Assembly (NCBI RefSeq): GCF_017115025.1 | Contig: NZ_JABXKM010000239.1 | Coordinates: forward strand, 1 to 57,785 | Length of the DNA stretch: 57,785 bases | Direction of reading: 5' to 3' | Source of the DNA: Nostoc sp. NOS(2021) | GTDB taxonomy: Bacteria; Cyanobacteriota; Cyanobacteriia; Cyanobacteriales; Nostocaceae | Part shown: positions 44,372 through 52,859 of the stretch, piece after piece | Layout: each line of letters starts with the position of its first letter | Position numbering within the stretch: position 1 is the stretch's first letter | Program-made: the position numbers and the translations under genes | Notes under the pieces: generated by a model | What the model saw: the letters and a program-made list of their open reading frames with translations, nothing else | What the model was told of the DNA's origin: nothing | The model's database searches: none

Positions 44372-45124
44372 TCAGATTAGCAAGATGTAGCGCATTGATT
44401 GTAATTGATATGGTTGCCAAAAGCTCAACATTTTTTCGCAGACTTTTTGAGGATAAAAGTAATGAAAAAAATGAGAACCTTTGGCATATTCCCACAGATA
44501 ATCTTCAGGCTTAAGCCCTTTTAACCAGCCTTTTAATGCAGGTGAATTAACAATGATATCGTTCTTGCTCCCACATACCATCATGGGCATAGAAACCCCG
44601 CCTTGAGGTAACTCGGTTAATTTGAAAAGAGAGTGTAAAAGAGGGGATTGTTCTAAATCTCTACATAACACAGCCATTAATATTTTACTAGTATTATGGG
44701 GTTGCTCACCAAAGAGATGACGAACACAGCTTGCTAAAACTTGCTCACGACTCATAGTAAATAATTTTCTTTGCAGATAATAGTGGACATGCCAAGTATT
44801 AGCAGGTTGAGAAGCTACAGCCAATAAGACCAGCGAGCGCACTTTTTGGGGATAGCGACGAGCAAAAGTTAAGGCGATGCCTGCGGCGGTAAACCACGCA
44901 CCACCCGCACCATGACCTGCTAAATGTATAGGATGAGAATACTGTGCTAAGAATTCATATATCAAATCTACAGCTTCATCTATGGAACTACCTTCATCTT
45001 TATCGTGGAGATATTCCCACTGATCCACATTCATAGACTGTGATATATATTGTAGTAATGGTCGATCAAAACGCTGCAATACATGACTAGAACTGATCCA
45101 AACAACATCGGTATCATCAGACAT
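44372..45124 (-). CDS. Alpha/beta-hydrolase-fold protein lacking the nucleophile serine
   Basis: The fold is clear: HPIHLAGHGAGGAWFTAAGI is the nucleophile-elbow region, followed by LTFARRYPQKVRSLVLLA. The acid and base positions are present in VCGSKNDIIVN and AKGSHFFHYF. The elbow reads G-H-G-A-G where active enzymes have G-H-S-x-G, so the catalytic serine is glycine (codon GGT, about 44925). It may be a binding pseudoenzyme or use another nucleophile. The ATG at 45124 is preferred to the TTG at 45136. Its place between the TonB receptor and binding-protein genes suggests a part in handling a siderophore, where esterases usually release iron. Confidence 0.82.
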   Translation of the reverse strand: MSDDTDVVWISSSHVLQRFDRPLLQYISQSMNVDQWEYLHDKDEGSSIDEAVDLIYEFLAQYSHPIHLAGHGAGGAWFTAAGIALTFARRYPQKVRSLVLLAVASQPANTWHVHYYLQRKLFTMSREQVLASCVRHLFGEQPHNTSKILMAVLCRDLEQSPLLHSLFKLTELPQGGVSMPMMVCGSKNDIIVNSPALKGWLKGLKPEDYLWEYAKGSHFFHYFYPQKVCEKMLSFWQPYQLQSMRYILLI

Positions 45125-45192
45125 AAATACTCTCAAACATCAAAATTTGGAAATAATCAATTTTTCAAGCGTGTCATTCCACTATTGCTCTG

Positions 45193-47910
45193 TCACAACT
45201 CCCAACTTACTGTTCCCTCCACAATAAATGGGTCTTCAGGATAAACAAGTTGGATAGTTCGAGGGGTGAAGTACTGAACATCGGACAGATTCTTCAGGTT
45301 AAGCGCGAAGCGAAGGTGATTTATTCGATAGTAGACAGCAGCATCAAGGCGTAAATAACTGGGTACACTAAACGAGTTGATCAGATCCCCCTGCCGTTCG
45401 CCGACATAGAACAAACCCAGTCCAAACCCTAACCCTTGCAAATTCCCCTTGGCAAAGGTGTAAGTCGTCCACAAACTCGCGCTATTCTTAGGAACGTTCA
45501 CTAGTTGATTGCCAATAATAGATTGATTGTCTTTTGTTACTTGTCCATCCGTATAGGCATAGGAGGCAATCACATTCCAGCCTGGTAAGATTTCCCCGGT
45601 AACATTGAGTTCAATACCTCGGCTGCGTTGTTCCCCTGTTGCAATAGAGTAGGTGAGATGATTAGGGTCAGTCGTCAATACATTGGATAGAGTCAGTTGA
45701 TACAAAGCCAGGGTAGAAGACAGCTTGCCACTGAAGAAATCAGTTTTAACTCCCACTTCATATTGAGTGCCACGACTGGGTTGAAATAAACTACCATCAA
45801 ACGTGGTTCCAATATTTTGGGAGAAGGATTGACTGTAGCTAGCATAGAGTGAGACGGGTTGGATAGGTTGATAGACAAGACCTACACGAGGACTAAATGC
45901 CTGGTCAGGTTGACTTCGATTGGCACTTGCATTTAAAAAGTTCGTAACACTACTCTGGACAAAATCTCCTCGTCCGCCGAGGACTAGCTTCAGGTTGGGA
46001 GCAAGGGTTACTAAATCTTGAACATAAAGACCGATATCATCATTGATCGTTTTTTGATTAAGTGTAGAAGTAACAGCACCAATGGGCTTACCGTAGACGG
46101 GGTTAAATAGATCAATAGAACCAACAGCACTCATAGTCCGATTGTAAATATTGATCTCTCTGTACAAGTCAAACCCTGCGACTAATTCATTCTGAAGACC
46201 ACCGATTTTAAATTTACCTGTCAGATGATGATCTAGAGCATACTCGTTATCCACACCTGGTCCTCCTATATCGGTTTGCTCTGAGCGTCTCAGAGTCCGA
46301 TCATCGGGTAGTAGAGCGACAGAATTGGCACTATCTCTTAGAAAGCCAACAAACCTAACCTTAAAAGCATTCACCCAAGACCAGTTATCATTAAAGCGAT
46401 GTTCCAAGTTATAGCCCAACAGAACAGAGGTAGTATCGTTTTTGGCGTTCACATCCAATGTGTTAAGACTGAGCGGAATCTTTCCGTTTGGGTTCGACAA
46501 AACAGTTCCTACAGCAGGTAGTCCTGTTCTCGGAAACTGCTGCTGGTATCGGAACTCTGTTTCAAAAGTGACTTTTGTATTGGGATCTATTTGCCAACTA
46601 ACAACGGGTGCAATTAGATAACGCTGGGAGTTAAAAAAGTCAACAAAGCTTCCTGTAGTCAGGTAGGAAAGATTTAACCGATAAAGGAGTGTTTTGTCAG
46701 AATTAAGAGGCCCAGAAATATCTAAAGTTGGTTGATACAAACTATAACTACCGCCAGTCATACTGGCAGCAAAGTAAGGCTCACTCAGGGGCTGCTTAGT
46801 GATAAAATTAATCGTACCACCTGGATTGCCTTGGCCGTAAAGGACAGAGGCAGGTCCTCTGAGAAGCTCTATCTGTTCAATGTCGTTGAGTTGAGTTTGT
46901 CCCGTTGTAGCTCCTCCTACATAGTCCTTAAGACCGTTGCGAAGGATATTAGTCGTCTGAAAACCCCTAATGGTGAAGACATCACCATTGCTCGGCGAAT
47001 TAAAACCCTGGATAACACCGACGCTTCTTAAGGCATCAATAGCGTTAATGGCTCCTTGATCCTCCCAACTCTGCCGGGGAACCACTTGAATCGACTGAGG
47101 AACATCGCGTAGTGGCGTTGGTGTTTTTGTGGCTGTAGTCGCGTCAGGAACGTTATAGCTTCCTTCAGGGGCCCCAATTACATTTAACTCAATGGGTGGT
47201 TGCTTTTCCGGTGTTGGTGTTGGCTGCTGTGCCGTGGATGCAGTACTTGTCACCCCAAACACTAAACCTTCACTCTGACTATCAAATAACTCCACCACAG
47301 GCGCACCCTTTTCCCCAACTACTGTCACCCGTAGCGTGTTCCCGTCCGCATTGGCTACTGTAATTAGTGTAATTCCTGCTACTGGCTTTAATTGTTGAAA
47401 ACTCTGCCCACTCGCCAATTGCAACTGAGCATTGGGTATATTTGCAATGTAGGAATTACCTTCAGTTTTCCCAGAAACGGACAATTTCTCAGAATTGGGC
47501 GTAACTAAAATTAACTCTATTCCCTTAACAGTGGTATTCACCTTCACATCTGTAACCGACACTACATCTGTTGTCGCTTCAGTTAGTTCAGCGATAAGGT
47601 TCTGATCTCTGCTGACTCCCAATACATATGATCTGCCACTGAGGGGACGTTCTATAAAATTGGCTTGACGAACTTCTGATATGGGTGTTTGCGATCGCTT
47701 CGCTTTCCACTTGGTGACTAAAGCAGATTGAACAGAGGTTTTTCTGACTACTGATGCGTAGGCGTAGCCCGCCGCAGGCATCGCTTCTTTATTGACTGGG
47801 GACTGTGCAAGAGTTAGCTCCTGCTTGACTAGGTTACTACCCAAACCGATGCAAACACTCGCTACCAAACTTGGCAAACACCCATTGCACACACCCCGAT
47901 GATTGCTCAT
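45193..47910 (-). CDS. TonB-dependent siderophore receptor with AMIN domain
   Basis: The 905-residue outer-membrane protein begins with a signal peptide-like stretch and an AMIN domain (about residues 115-205), a layout frequent in cyanobacterial ferric-siderophore receptors. The plug domain follows: PLRDVPQSIQVVPRQ, then GFQTTNILRNGLKDY and IELLRGPASVLYGQGNPGGT. The beta barrel runs to the C-terminal EGTVSWEL with an aromatic end typical of outer-membrane proteins. It imports an iron chelate with TonB energy. About 11 residues near the start (EAMPAAGYAYAS) are encoded by a mosaic repeat. Confidence 0.95.
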   Translation of the reverse strand: MSNHRGVCNGCLPSLVASVCIGLGSNLVKQELTLAQSPVNKEAMPAAGYAYASVVRKTSVQSALVTKWKAKRSQTPISEVRQANFIERPLSGRSYVLGVSRDQNLIAELTEATTDVVSVTDVKVNTTVKGIELILVTPNSEKLSVSGKTEGNSYIANIPNAQLQLASGQSFQQLKPVAGITLITVANADGNTLRVTVVGEKGAPVVELFDSQSEGLVFGVTSTASTAQQPTPTPEKQPPIELNVIGAPEGSYNVPDATTATKTPTPLRDVPQSIQVVPRQSWEDQGAINAIDALRSVGVIQGFNSPSNGDVFTIRGFQTTNILRNGLKDYVGGATTGQTQLNDIEQIELLRGPASVLYGQGNPGGTINFITKQPLSEPYFAASMTGGSYSLYQPTLDISGPLNSDKTLLYRLNLSYLTTGSFVDFFNSQRYLIAPVVSWQIDPNTKVTFETEFRYQQQFPRTGLPAVGTVLSNPNGKIPLSLNTLDVNAKNDTTSVLLGYNLEHRFNDNWSWVNAFKVRFVGFLRDSANSVALLPDDRTLRRSEQTDIGGPGVDNEYALDHHLTGKFKIGGLQNELVAGFDLYREINIYNRTMSAVGSIDLFNPVYGKPIGAVTSTLNQKTINDDIGLYVQDLVTLAPNLKLVLGGRGDFVQSSVTNFLNASANRSQPDQAFSPRVGLVYQPIQPVSLYASYSQSFSQNIGTTFDGSLFQPSRGTQYEVGVKTDFFSGKLSSTLALYQLTLSNVLTTDPNHLTYSIATGEQRSRGIELNVTGEILPGWNVIASYAYTDGQVTKDNQSIIGNQLVNVPKNSASLWTTYTFAKGNLQGLGFGLGLFYVGERQGDLINSFSVPSYLRLDAAVYYRINHLRFALNLKNLSDVQYFTPRTIQLVYPEDPFIVEGTVSWEL
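47753..47784. repeat. Mosaic repeat within the TonB receptor coding region
   Basis: GATGCGTAGGCGTAGCCCGC followed by CGCAGGCATCGC. It is read in frame as EAMPAAGYAYAS, just after the signal peptide region and before the AMIN domain. Near-identical to the intergenic copy at 28984-29017. Confidence 0.85.
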
Positions 47911-48024
47911 TCCACTTTCCTACCAATCTACGTGCCAATATTCTTTACCATCGCAAGTAAAACTTACATTGCGAAGTATAAGCAAGATTGAGTAGGAAAT
48001 CAACCATTTATGTTGTTTTCCAGA

Positions 48025-48046
48025 CAATTATTCTAATGAGAAAGAT
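48025..48046. promoter_or_regulatory. Possible Fur-type box before the TonB receptor gene
   Basis: ACAATTATTCTAATGAGAAAG resembles the perfect palindrome before the oxidase cluster (ATTCTCATTATGAGAAT) but with altered spacing. It lies about 115 bases before the receptor start. A separate 14-bp palindrome, AGATGTTGACATCT, is at 48055-48068. Confidence 0.35.
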
Positions 48047-48120
48047 TCTTAACAAGATGTTGACATCTGAGTTTTTACCTAGCGTGGCGTTACTTTAGAG
48101 GAACTTTTTATATATCTCTA

Positions 48121-48472
48121 CTATGCGTCAAGCCTGATATACAAGTGGCTAAAAGGGACGCGATCGCAGTTCATCAAAGACTGCGATCGCAGCGGGTTCG
48201 TCTGTCCACGATGGATTTAAGAATAGTAGCGTTGGCGCAGCCCCCCGGAGGCATCGCCATATCTCGTAATTTAGTATTGTTGACCCGAAACGTTAGTGAC
48301 TTCAGCAAGGTTCCAGGTTTAGTGAGGGAGGATTGGACGGTGTAGAAGAACAGGCGGGCTAACTCAGCCGTTATGCTGCAATTGTAGGCAAGTTGCACTG
48401 CTATTAAGGCATAAATTTTGTCCCCTATGCGTCAAGCCTGATAAACAAGTGGCTAAAAAGGACGCGATCGCA
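48121..48472. repeat. 48-bp direct repeat flanking a VapC remnant
   Basis: The copies at 48121-48168 and 48425-48472 both begin CTATGCGTCAAGCCTGATA and end GACGCGATCGCA, with two mismatches. The intervening 256 bases include the VapC fragment. A local duplication or the flanks of a lost insert would explain it. Confidence 0.8.
48161..48345 (+). pseudogene. VapC-type PIN toxin C-terminus carrying a mosaic repeat
   Basis: The reading HQRLRSQRVRLSTMDLRIVA and LVLLTRNVSDFSKVPGLVRE with DWTV at the end is the C-terminal half of a VapC PIN-domain ribonuclease. Between them a repeat (48228-48257, GTTGGCGCAGCCCCCCGGAG) adds AQPPGGIAIS in frame. The N-terminal half and the antitoxin are missing, so it is non-functional. 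Confidence 0.75.
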
Positions 48473-48637
48473 CGAACTACCAGAGGCGGCGATGGTTGGG
48501 CGGGGACTTTGCTACCGCTGGCAAGGTCGGTAGGGTCGGGCTGGCTCATGCATCTGAAATGAAAAACCCCACCCAACATGCTCCCTACTTCTACGACCGC
48601 CCAAAGCCATCTAGGCAGCCCTAGATATTAAAGGAGG

Positions 48638-48868
48638 CTATTCTCCTGGCATCAGTAAGCGGTAAAGGAAGTTTTTACTTACTTGGTTTTGTCTAGCCAT
48701 TTCCAGAAGGAGTATATCTCCATTTTTGAGGAGGACGAAAAAGCATTTAGCATCGAGGTAATCATCGTTGCGTAATCCTTCATCAGCTACCTTTGTTTCC
48801 TCTATCTCTTCATAGTTCAGGTAATGCTCTTTGTCCTCAGCGTCTACTACATTAAATACGATCGGCAT
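48638..48868 (-). CDS. Small acidic hypothetical protein
   Basis: The 76-residue frame starts MPIVFNVVDAEDKEHYLNYE and ends LYRLLMPGE. It is acidic at the start and hydrophobic and basic at the end, with no membrane segment. I recognise no family. No obvious ribosome site precedes the ATG. The amino-acid order looks protein-like and it does not overlap any remnant, so it may be real. Confidence 0.45.
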   Translation of the reverse strand: MPIVFNVVDAEDKEHYLNYEEIEETKVADEGLRNDDYLDAKCFFVLLKNGDILLLEMARQNQVSKNFLYRLLMPGE

Positions 48869-49476
48869 TGGCTTTTAAGGTACAAGAATACATTGTCAAG
48901 CATAAGTCGTATAGTTGCTCCAAGTCTGTTAGTTTAGTTGCAAAATATAACCCTCCTGGGATGTCATGGGAGGGTTCGGGCTTATTATAAGGATTTCAAT
49001 ATTCCAAGGGCATCTAATGCGCCTTTGATATTTTAACTAAGTCATCAATTAGGCAACTTGGAACTAATCAAGGCAACCAATTTCTCAGGTACTTGCCGCT
49101 CATAACTTCATCAATTGTGCATGGACGAATGCTGACATGATTCGTTGATATGCTCTGCTATGGGGAATTTTTCAGGGTTTGGCAACGGCTCCTGTTTTAT
49201 TATTTAATACTGGAGCGATCGCAGTCTTTGATCAACTGTGATCGCAATGGCTTCGTGTGTCCACGATGGATCTAAGAATAGCAGATCGCACTCTTAGATA
49301 CAGGTGCAAGTGTTAATGTTCTACCTTACGAAATTGGCTTACAGTTAGGAACAATCTGGCAAGAGTAGATTAGTGAATCTCTATAGACTTCTACTTGCGA
49401 TCGCAACAGGAAAATTAGTAGTGTTGTGTAAGTCCTAATCGCTACCTTCCGCATAAAAACCTCAGACAAAAAAGTG
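48869..49476. other. Spacer of gene fragments
   Basis: Contains a stem AACCCTCC/GGAGGGTT (48949-48956 and 48969-48976), the fused VapC and retropepsin-like scraps at 49250-49368, and several HIP1 octamers. The part just before 49477 is the region downstream of coxC. No intact gene. Confidence 0.5.
49250..49368 (+). pseudogene. VapC scrap joined to a retropepsin-like protease scrap
   Basis: The first part (RVSTMDLRIA) copies the VapC segment at 48195-48230. From 49288 a different frame reads ALLDTGASVNVLPYEIGLQL then GTIWQE and TAG at 49366. LLDTGASVNVLP is the active-site signature of retropepsin-like aspartyl proteases common as small genes in cyanobacteria. Both are partial. Confidence 0.6.
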
Positions 49477-50079
49477 TCATTGCCAGATATAAATAAGGAC
49501 AAACAAAACAATCCAGATTACATCAACAAAGTGCCAGAAAATAGAGGTGGCATTTACACCAAAATGACCTGTGTCGTAGTTACCAGGTATAAAAGAGCGA
49601 CCCAAAACAATCATCTGCAACAAAATGCCAGTGAGAACGTGCAAGCCGTGAAAGCCCGTTAACAAGTAGAATGTGCCACCGAATGTCCCGGAGGTGAAAC
49701 CAAACTCCAGGTGGCTCCATTCAATCGCTTGTCCGACTAAAAAGTAACTTCCCATTGCGATCGTTGCCAAGAGATACAGGCGAAACCCTTTCAAGTCATG
49801 ACGTTGAAGGGCTTTTTCTGCTAAGTAAATGACAAAGCTACTGGCAACTAGAATGACTGTGTTGATTGCCGGATCTTTGACTTCTAACCCTGAAACACCA
49901 ACTGGTAGCCAGTTAGGAGTCGTTGTTTTGTAGATGATATATCCGGCGAAAAAACTTAAAAAGATGACGCTTTCAGACATCAGGAAGATGATGAAGCCAA
50001 ACATCTTGTTGCCTTCTTCGTCGTGGCTATGTTCTGCGCCTGTTTGGTGCAATTCATTTGAATTGATATAACTGTCCAT
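49477..50079 (-). CDS. coxC: Heme-copper oxidase subunit III
   Basis: The 200-residue protein has five membrane helices and the subunit III signature: KMFGFIIFLMSESVIFLSFF, EWSHLEFGFTSGTFGGTFYL, TGFHGLHVLTGILLQMIVLG and FWHFVDVIWIVLFVLIYIWQ. It stabilises the catalytic subunit and lines the oxygen path. It is the last gene of the B-A-C order, 120 bases after coxA. Confidence 0.95.
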   Translation of the reverse strand: MDSYINSNELHQTGAEHSHDEEGNKMFGFIIFLMSESVIFLSFFAGYIIYKTTTPNWLPVGVSGLEVKDPAINTVILVASSFVIYLAEKALQRHDLKGFRLYLLATIAMGSYFLVGQAIEWSHLEFGFTSGTFGGTFYLLTGFHGLHVLTGILLQMIVLGRSFIPGNYDTGHFGVNATSIFWHFVDVIWIVLFVLIYIWQ

Positions 50080-50199
50080 TGGTGGAATTATTTTTTACCT
50101 TGAGGGTTGAATTTGAAACGCACCAGATAGCGCAGGGAAGTGCAGAGGTACGCGGAGGATTTCTGCGTCTTCCCGATTCTTTGCTCCCGTCTGCGCTTG

Positions 50200-51885
50200 T
50201 CAATGTTGAGTGGCTATGTTTGCCGTTTCACAGGAAAGGTTAGCCGTCAATGGTTCAGACTTACCGTAGCCGTAGGGTTGAGAGATGATGATGGGAATTT
50301 CTTCAAAGTTCTCTACTGGGGGTGGAGAAGAAACCATCCACTCTAATCCAATTGCCCGCCAAGGATTGTCAGGTGCTTTCTCGCCTTGCATCCAAGAAAT
50401 CACCATGTTGAAAATGAAGGGCAAAGTTGACATTCCCAACAAAAATCCGCCGAGGCTAGCAATAATATTCCAGAATTGATACTCCGGGGCGTAGGAAGCA
50501 ACTCGGCGTAACATCCCTTGTAATCCCAAGGGGTGCATAGGCAAAAAGTTGATGTTGGTGCCGATGAATGCCAGCCAGAAGTGCAATTTACCCCAGCTTT
50601 CGGAGTACATCCGCCCAGTCATCTTGGGGAACCAGTGGTAGATGGCAGCAAATAAGCCCATCGTCACTGTGCCGTAAAGGACATAGTGGAAGTGACCGAC
50701 TACAAAATAGGTATTGTTGACGTGAACATCAACAGGCACAGAAGAAAGCATGATACCTGTGATGCCGGCGAAGACAAACATTACCAATCCACCCAAGGCG
50801 AATAGCATCGCTGTATTCAGCCGCAGCTTACCTCCCCAAATAGTCGCTACCCAAGCAAATACTTTAATACCCGTGGGTACAGATACACACATCGTTGTCA
50901 GCATGAAAATCAACCGCATCCAACCAGGTGTACCGCTGACATACATGTGGTGTACCCAAACAATACCGCTGACGATCGCAATCAAAATGGATGAAACGGC
51001 AACTACTTTATAGCCAAATAGGGGTTTGCGGGAATAGACAGGAAAAATTTCTGAGAAAATCCCGAAAATCGGCAGAATGATCACGTAAACGGCAGGGTGG
51101 GAGTAGAACCAAAAGTAGTGTTGAAACATTACTGGATTCCCACCCTTGCTGGGGTCAAAAAAGCTCGTGCCAACTGTGAGGTCAAGTAGCAACATCACCG
51201 CACCTGCTGTTAGTGCAGGTAGTCCGAAAAGTTGGATGATTTGGGCGCTAAATACTGCCCAGACAAACAACGGCATTCGGAAGAAGCCCATGCCTGGGGC
51301 CCGCATCTTGACAATGGTGGTGACAAAGTTGACTGCCCCCATAATCGAGGACACACCGGATATTGCCACCGCCAACAGCCAGACAACTTGCCCATTAATC
51401 AAGTTACCTGTGGGATTTTGGAGACTAACTGGTGGATAAGACCACCAACCTGCTTGGGCTGGGCCTCCAGGAACCAAAAAGCTACCCATCAAAAGAATTC
51501 CCACCACAGGCACCATCCAAAAGGCAACGGCGTTGAGGCGGGGAAATGCCATATCTCGCGCCCCAATCATTAAAGGCACGAGATAGTTAGCAAAACCAAC
51601 TAGGGAGGGAAATGTCCACAAAAACAGCATTATAGTGCCGTGCATAGTGAACATCCCGTTATAGACGGTGCGATCGACTAAATCTGATTCGGGTGTTAAC
51701 AGTTCTCCCCGAATCACCATTGCGAAAATACCGCCGATGAGAAGGAAGAAGAAAGAAGTAACGAGGTACTGGATACCAATAACTTTGTGGTCTGTACTAA
51801 AACTGAAGTATTCTTTCCAGCCCTTGGTCGTTTCGTGGTGCGGCTTCTCACTAGGGAGAATGCCTTGGATTGGGATATTTGTCAT
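50200..51885 (-). CDS. coxA: Heme-copper oxidase subunit I
   Basis: Catalytic subunit with twelve helices. Heme and copper ligands lie in MHGTIMLFLWTFPSLVGFAN, YFWFYSHPAVYVIILPIFGI (His and Tyr of the cross-linked pair), VWVHHMYVSG and NNTYFVVGHFHYVLYGTV. It reduces oxygen to water and pumps protons. The ATG at 51885 (MTNIPIQGILPSEK), with AAAGGAAA before it, is the likely start; the frame open upstream overlaps coxB and lacks homology. The gene follows coxB by 14 bases. Confidence 0.97.
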   Translation of the reverse strand: MTNIPIQGILPSEKPHHETTKGWKEYFSFSTDHKVIGIQYLVTSFFFLLIGGIFAMVIRGELLTPESDLVDRTVYNGMFTMHGTIMLFLWTFPSLVGFANYLVPLMIGARDMAFPRLNAVAFWMVPVVGILLMGSFLVPGGPAQAGWWSYPPVSLQNPTGNLINGQVVWLLAVAISGVSSIMGAVNFVTTIVKMRAPGMGFFRMPLFVWAVFSAQIIQLFGLPALTAGAVMLLLDLTVGTSFFDPSKGGNPVMFQHYFWFYSHPAVYVIILPIFGIFSEIFPVYSRKPLFGYKVVAVSSILIAIVSGIVWVHHMYVSGTPGWMRLIFMLTTMCVSVPTGIKVFAWVATIWGGKLRLNTAMLFALGGLVMFVFAGITGIMLSSVPVDVHVNNTYFVVGHFHYVLYGTVTMGLFAAIYHWFPKMTGRMYSESWGKLHFWLAFIGTNINFLPMHPLGLQGMLRRVASYAPEYQFWNIIASLGGFLLGMSTLPFIFNMVISWMQGEKAPDNPWRAIGLEWMVSSPPPVENFEEIPIIISQPYGYGKSEPLTANLSCETANIATQH

Positions 51886-51899
51886 CGCTGAATTTCCTT

Positions 51900-52814
51900 T
51901 CAACCGGGATAATTGACCAAAGGAGGTGCCGCAGGTGCAACAGTTACCCAACCAGTTTTGACTGATTTACTGGCTGCTTGGGCATACTCAGAATTTGCTT
52001 GATTATTGGCGGGAGATGGTTTTTGGGTTGCGGCTTTGGCTAACCACTGGTGATAATCCTCTGGTGATTCGACGACTACATTCGCCTGCATGGTGGCAAA
52101 GTATGTGCCACTATATTGGGAATCGGTAAGCCGATATTTACCCGCACGGATGGGGGTAAATTCAAAGTCGATCGCATGGTTGGGAATAATATCTTGCTTG
52201 AGGCGGAATGCCGGAATGTAGAAGCCGTGGAGAACGTCTTGTGATTGCAGTGCCAAACGCACGCGGCGATCGCTAGGCAAATGCAACTCACTACTGGTAA
52301 TATTTTTCTCAGGGTAATGGAACACCCAAGCCCATTGTTTAGCTAGAACATCAATCTTTTCAACAGGTTCCGCTAAGTCCTCTTGTGGTGCTGCGAATGC
52401 CGATTCCATCCCCATCGGGTTATGCAAATGAACAAGTTCCATCGGCCCTTGAATCCCCATTTGCTCGTAGACTTGGTAGCTATAACCTGCAATCCAAAAC
52501 ACCAAGAGAATTGGGATTGCTGTCCAGACGACTTCCAAGGTGACATTACCATCAATTGGGGGGCCGTCAGTGAAGTCATCTTTGACAGCCCGATGGAAGA
52601 TCACAGAATACATCAGAGTACTTGTTACTCCCAAGAAGATGAAGGCACCGAGGGTTACTAAGAAGCTAATCAAATCATCAATTAGTTGGGATTCGGCCGC
52701 TGCTTGAGGGGGAAGCCAGGAGTAAGCCTGTTTACCGATCCAAAGACTGATAGCAGTCACTGCGATCGCGCCTGTAAGCGGCGTCAAAATATTTAAAATC
52801 TTCTGGATTTTCAT
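51900..52814 (-). CDS. coxB: Oxidase subunit II without the CuA site (quinol-oxidase type)
   Basis: The 304-residue subunit has two N-terminal helices and a cupredoxin domain with WAWVFHYPE. The CuA region reads YRLTDSQYSGTYFATM (227-242). The two CuA cysteines are D231 and S235, the histidine is F239, and only H196 (VLHGFYIP) and M242 remain. It therefore cannot take electrons from cytochrome c through CuA. This matches cyanobacterial ARTO (Cox3) enzymes, regarded as quinol oxidases. It is the first oxidase gene, 45 bases after a DUF2231 gene. Confidence 0.94.
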   Translation of the reverse strand: MKIQKILNILTPLTGAIAVTAISLWIGKQAYSWLPPQAAAESQLIDDLISFLVTLGAFIFLGVTSTLMYSVIFHRAVKDDFTDGPPIDGNVTLEVVWTAIPILLVFWIAGYSYQVYEQMGIQGPMELVHLHNPMGMESAFAAPQEDLAEPVEKIDVLAKQWAWVFHYPEKNITSSELHLPSDRRVRLALQSQDVLHGFYIPAFRLKQDIIPNHAIDFEFTPIRAGKYRLTDSQYSGTYFATMQANVVVESPEDYHQWLAKAATQKPSPANNQANSEYAQAASKSVKTGWVTVAPAAPPLVNYPG

Positions 52815-52826
52815 GGTTATTGGTTA

Positions 52827-52846
52827 TTGGGCATTGGGCATTGGGC
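52827..52846. repeat. Short GGGCATT repeat
   Basis: Two to three copies of the heptamer seen at 31173-31221, lying in the gap before coxB, probably affecting the coxB leader. Confidence 0.7.
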
Positions 52847-52859
52847 AAATGACTAACAC

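Noticed and set aside
51232..51573. Plus-strand 113-residue frame opposite coxA
   Set aside because: Antisense to conserved coxA sequence, histidine- and proline-rich without domain features; a shadow frame.
51886..51951. N-terminal extension of coxA
   Set aside because: The extension overlaps coxB and is unlike oxidase N-termini; the ATG at 51885 has a ribosome site.
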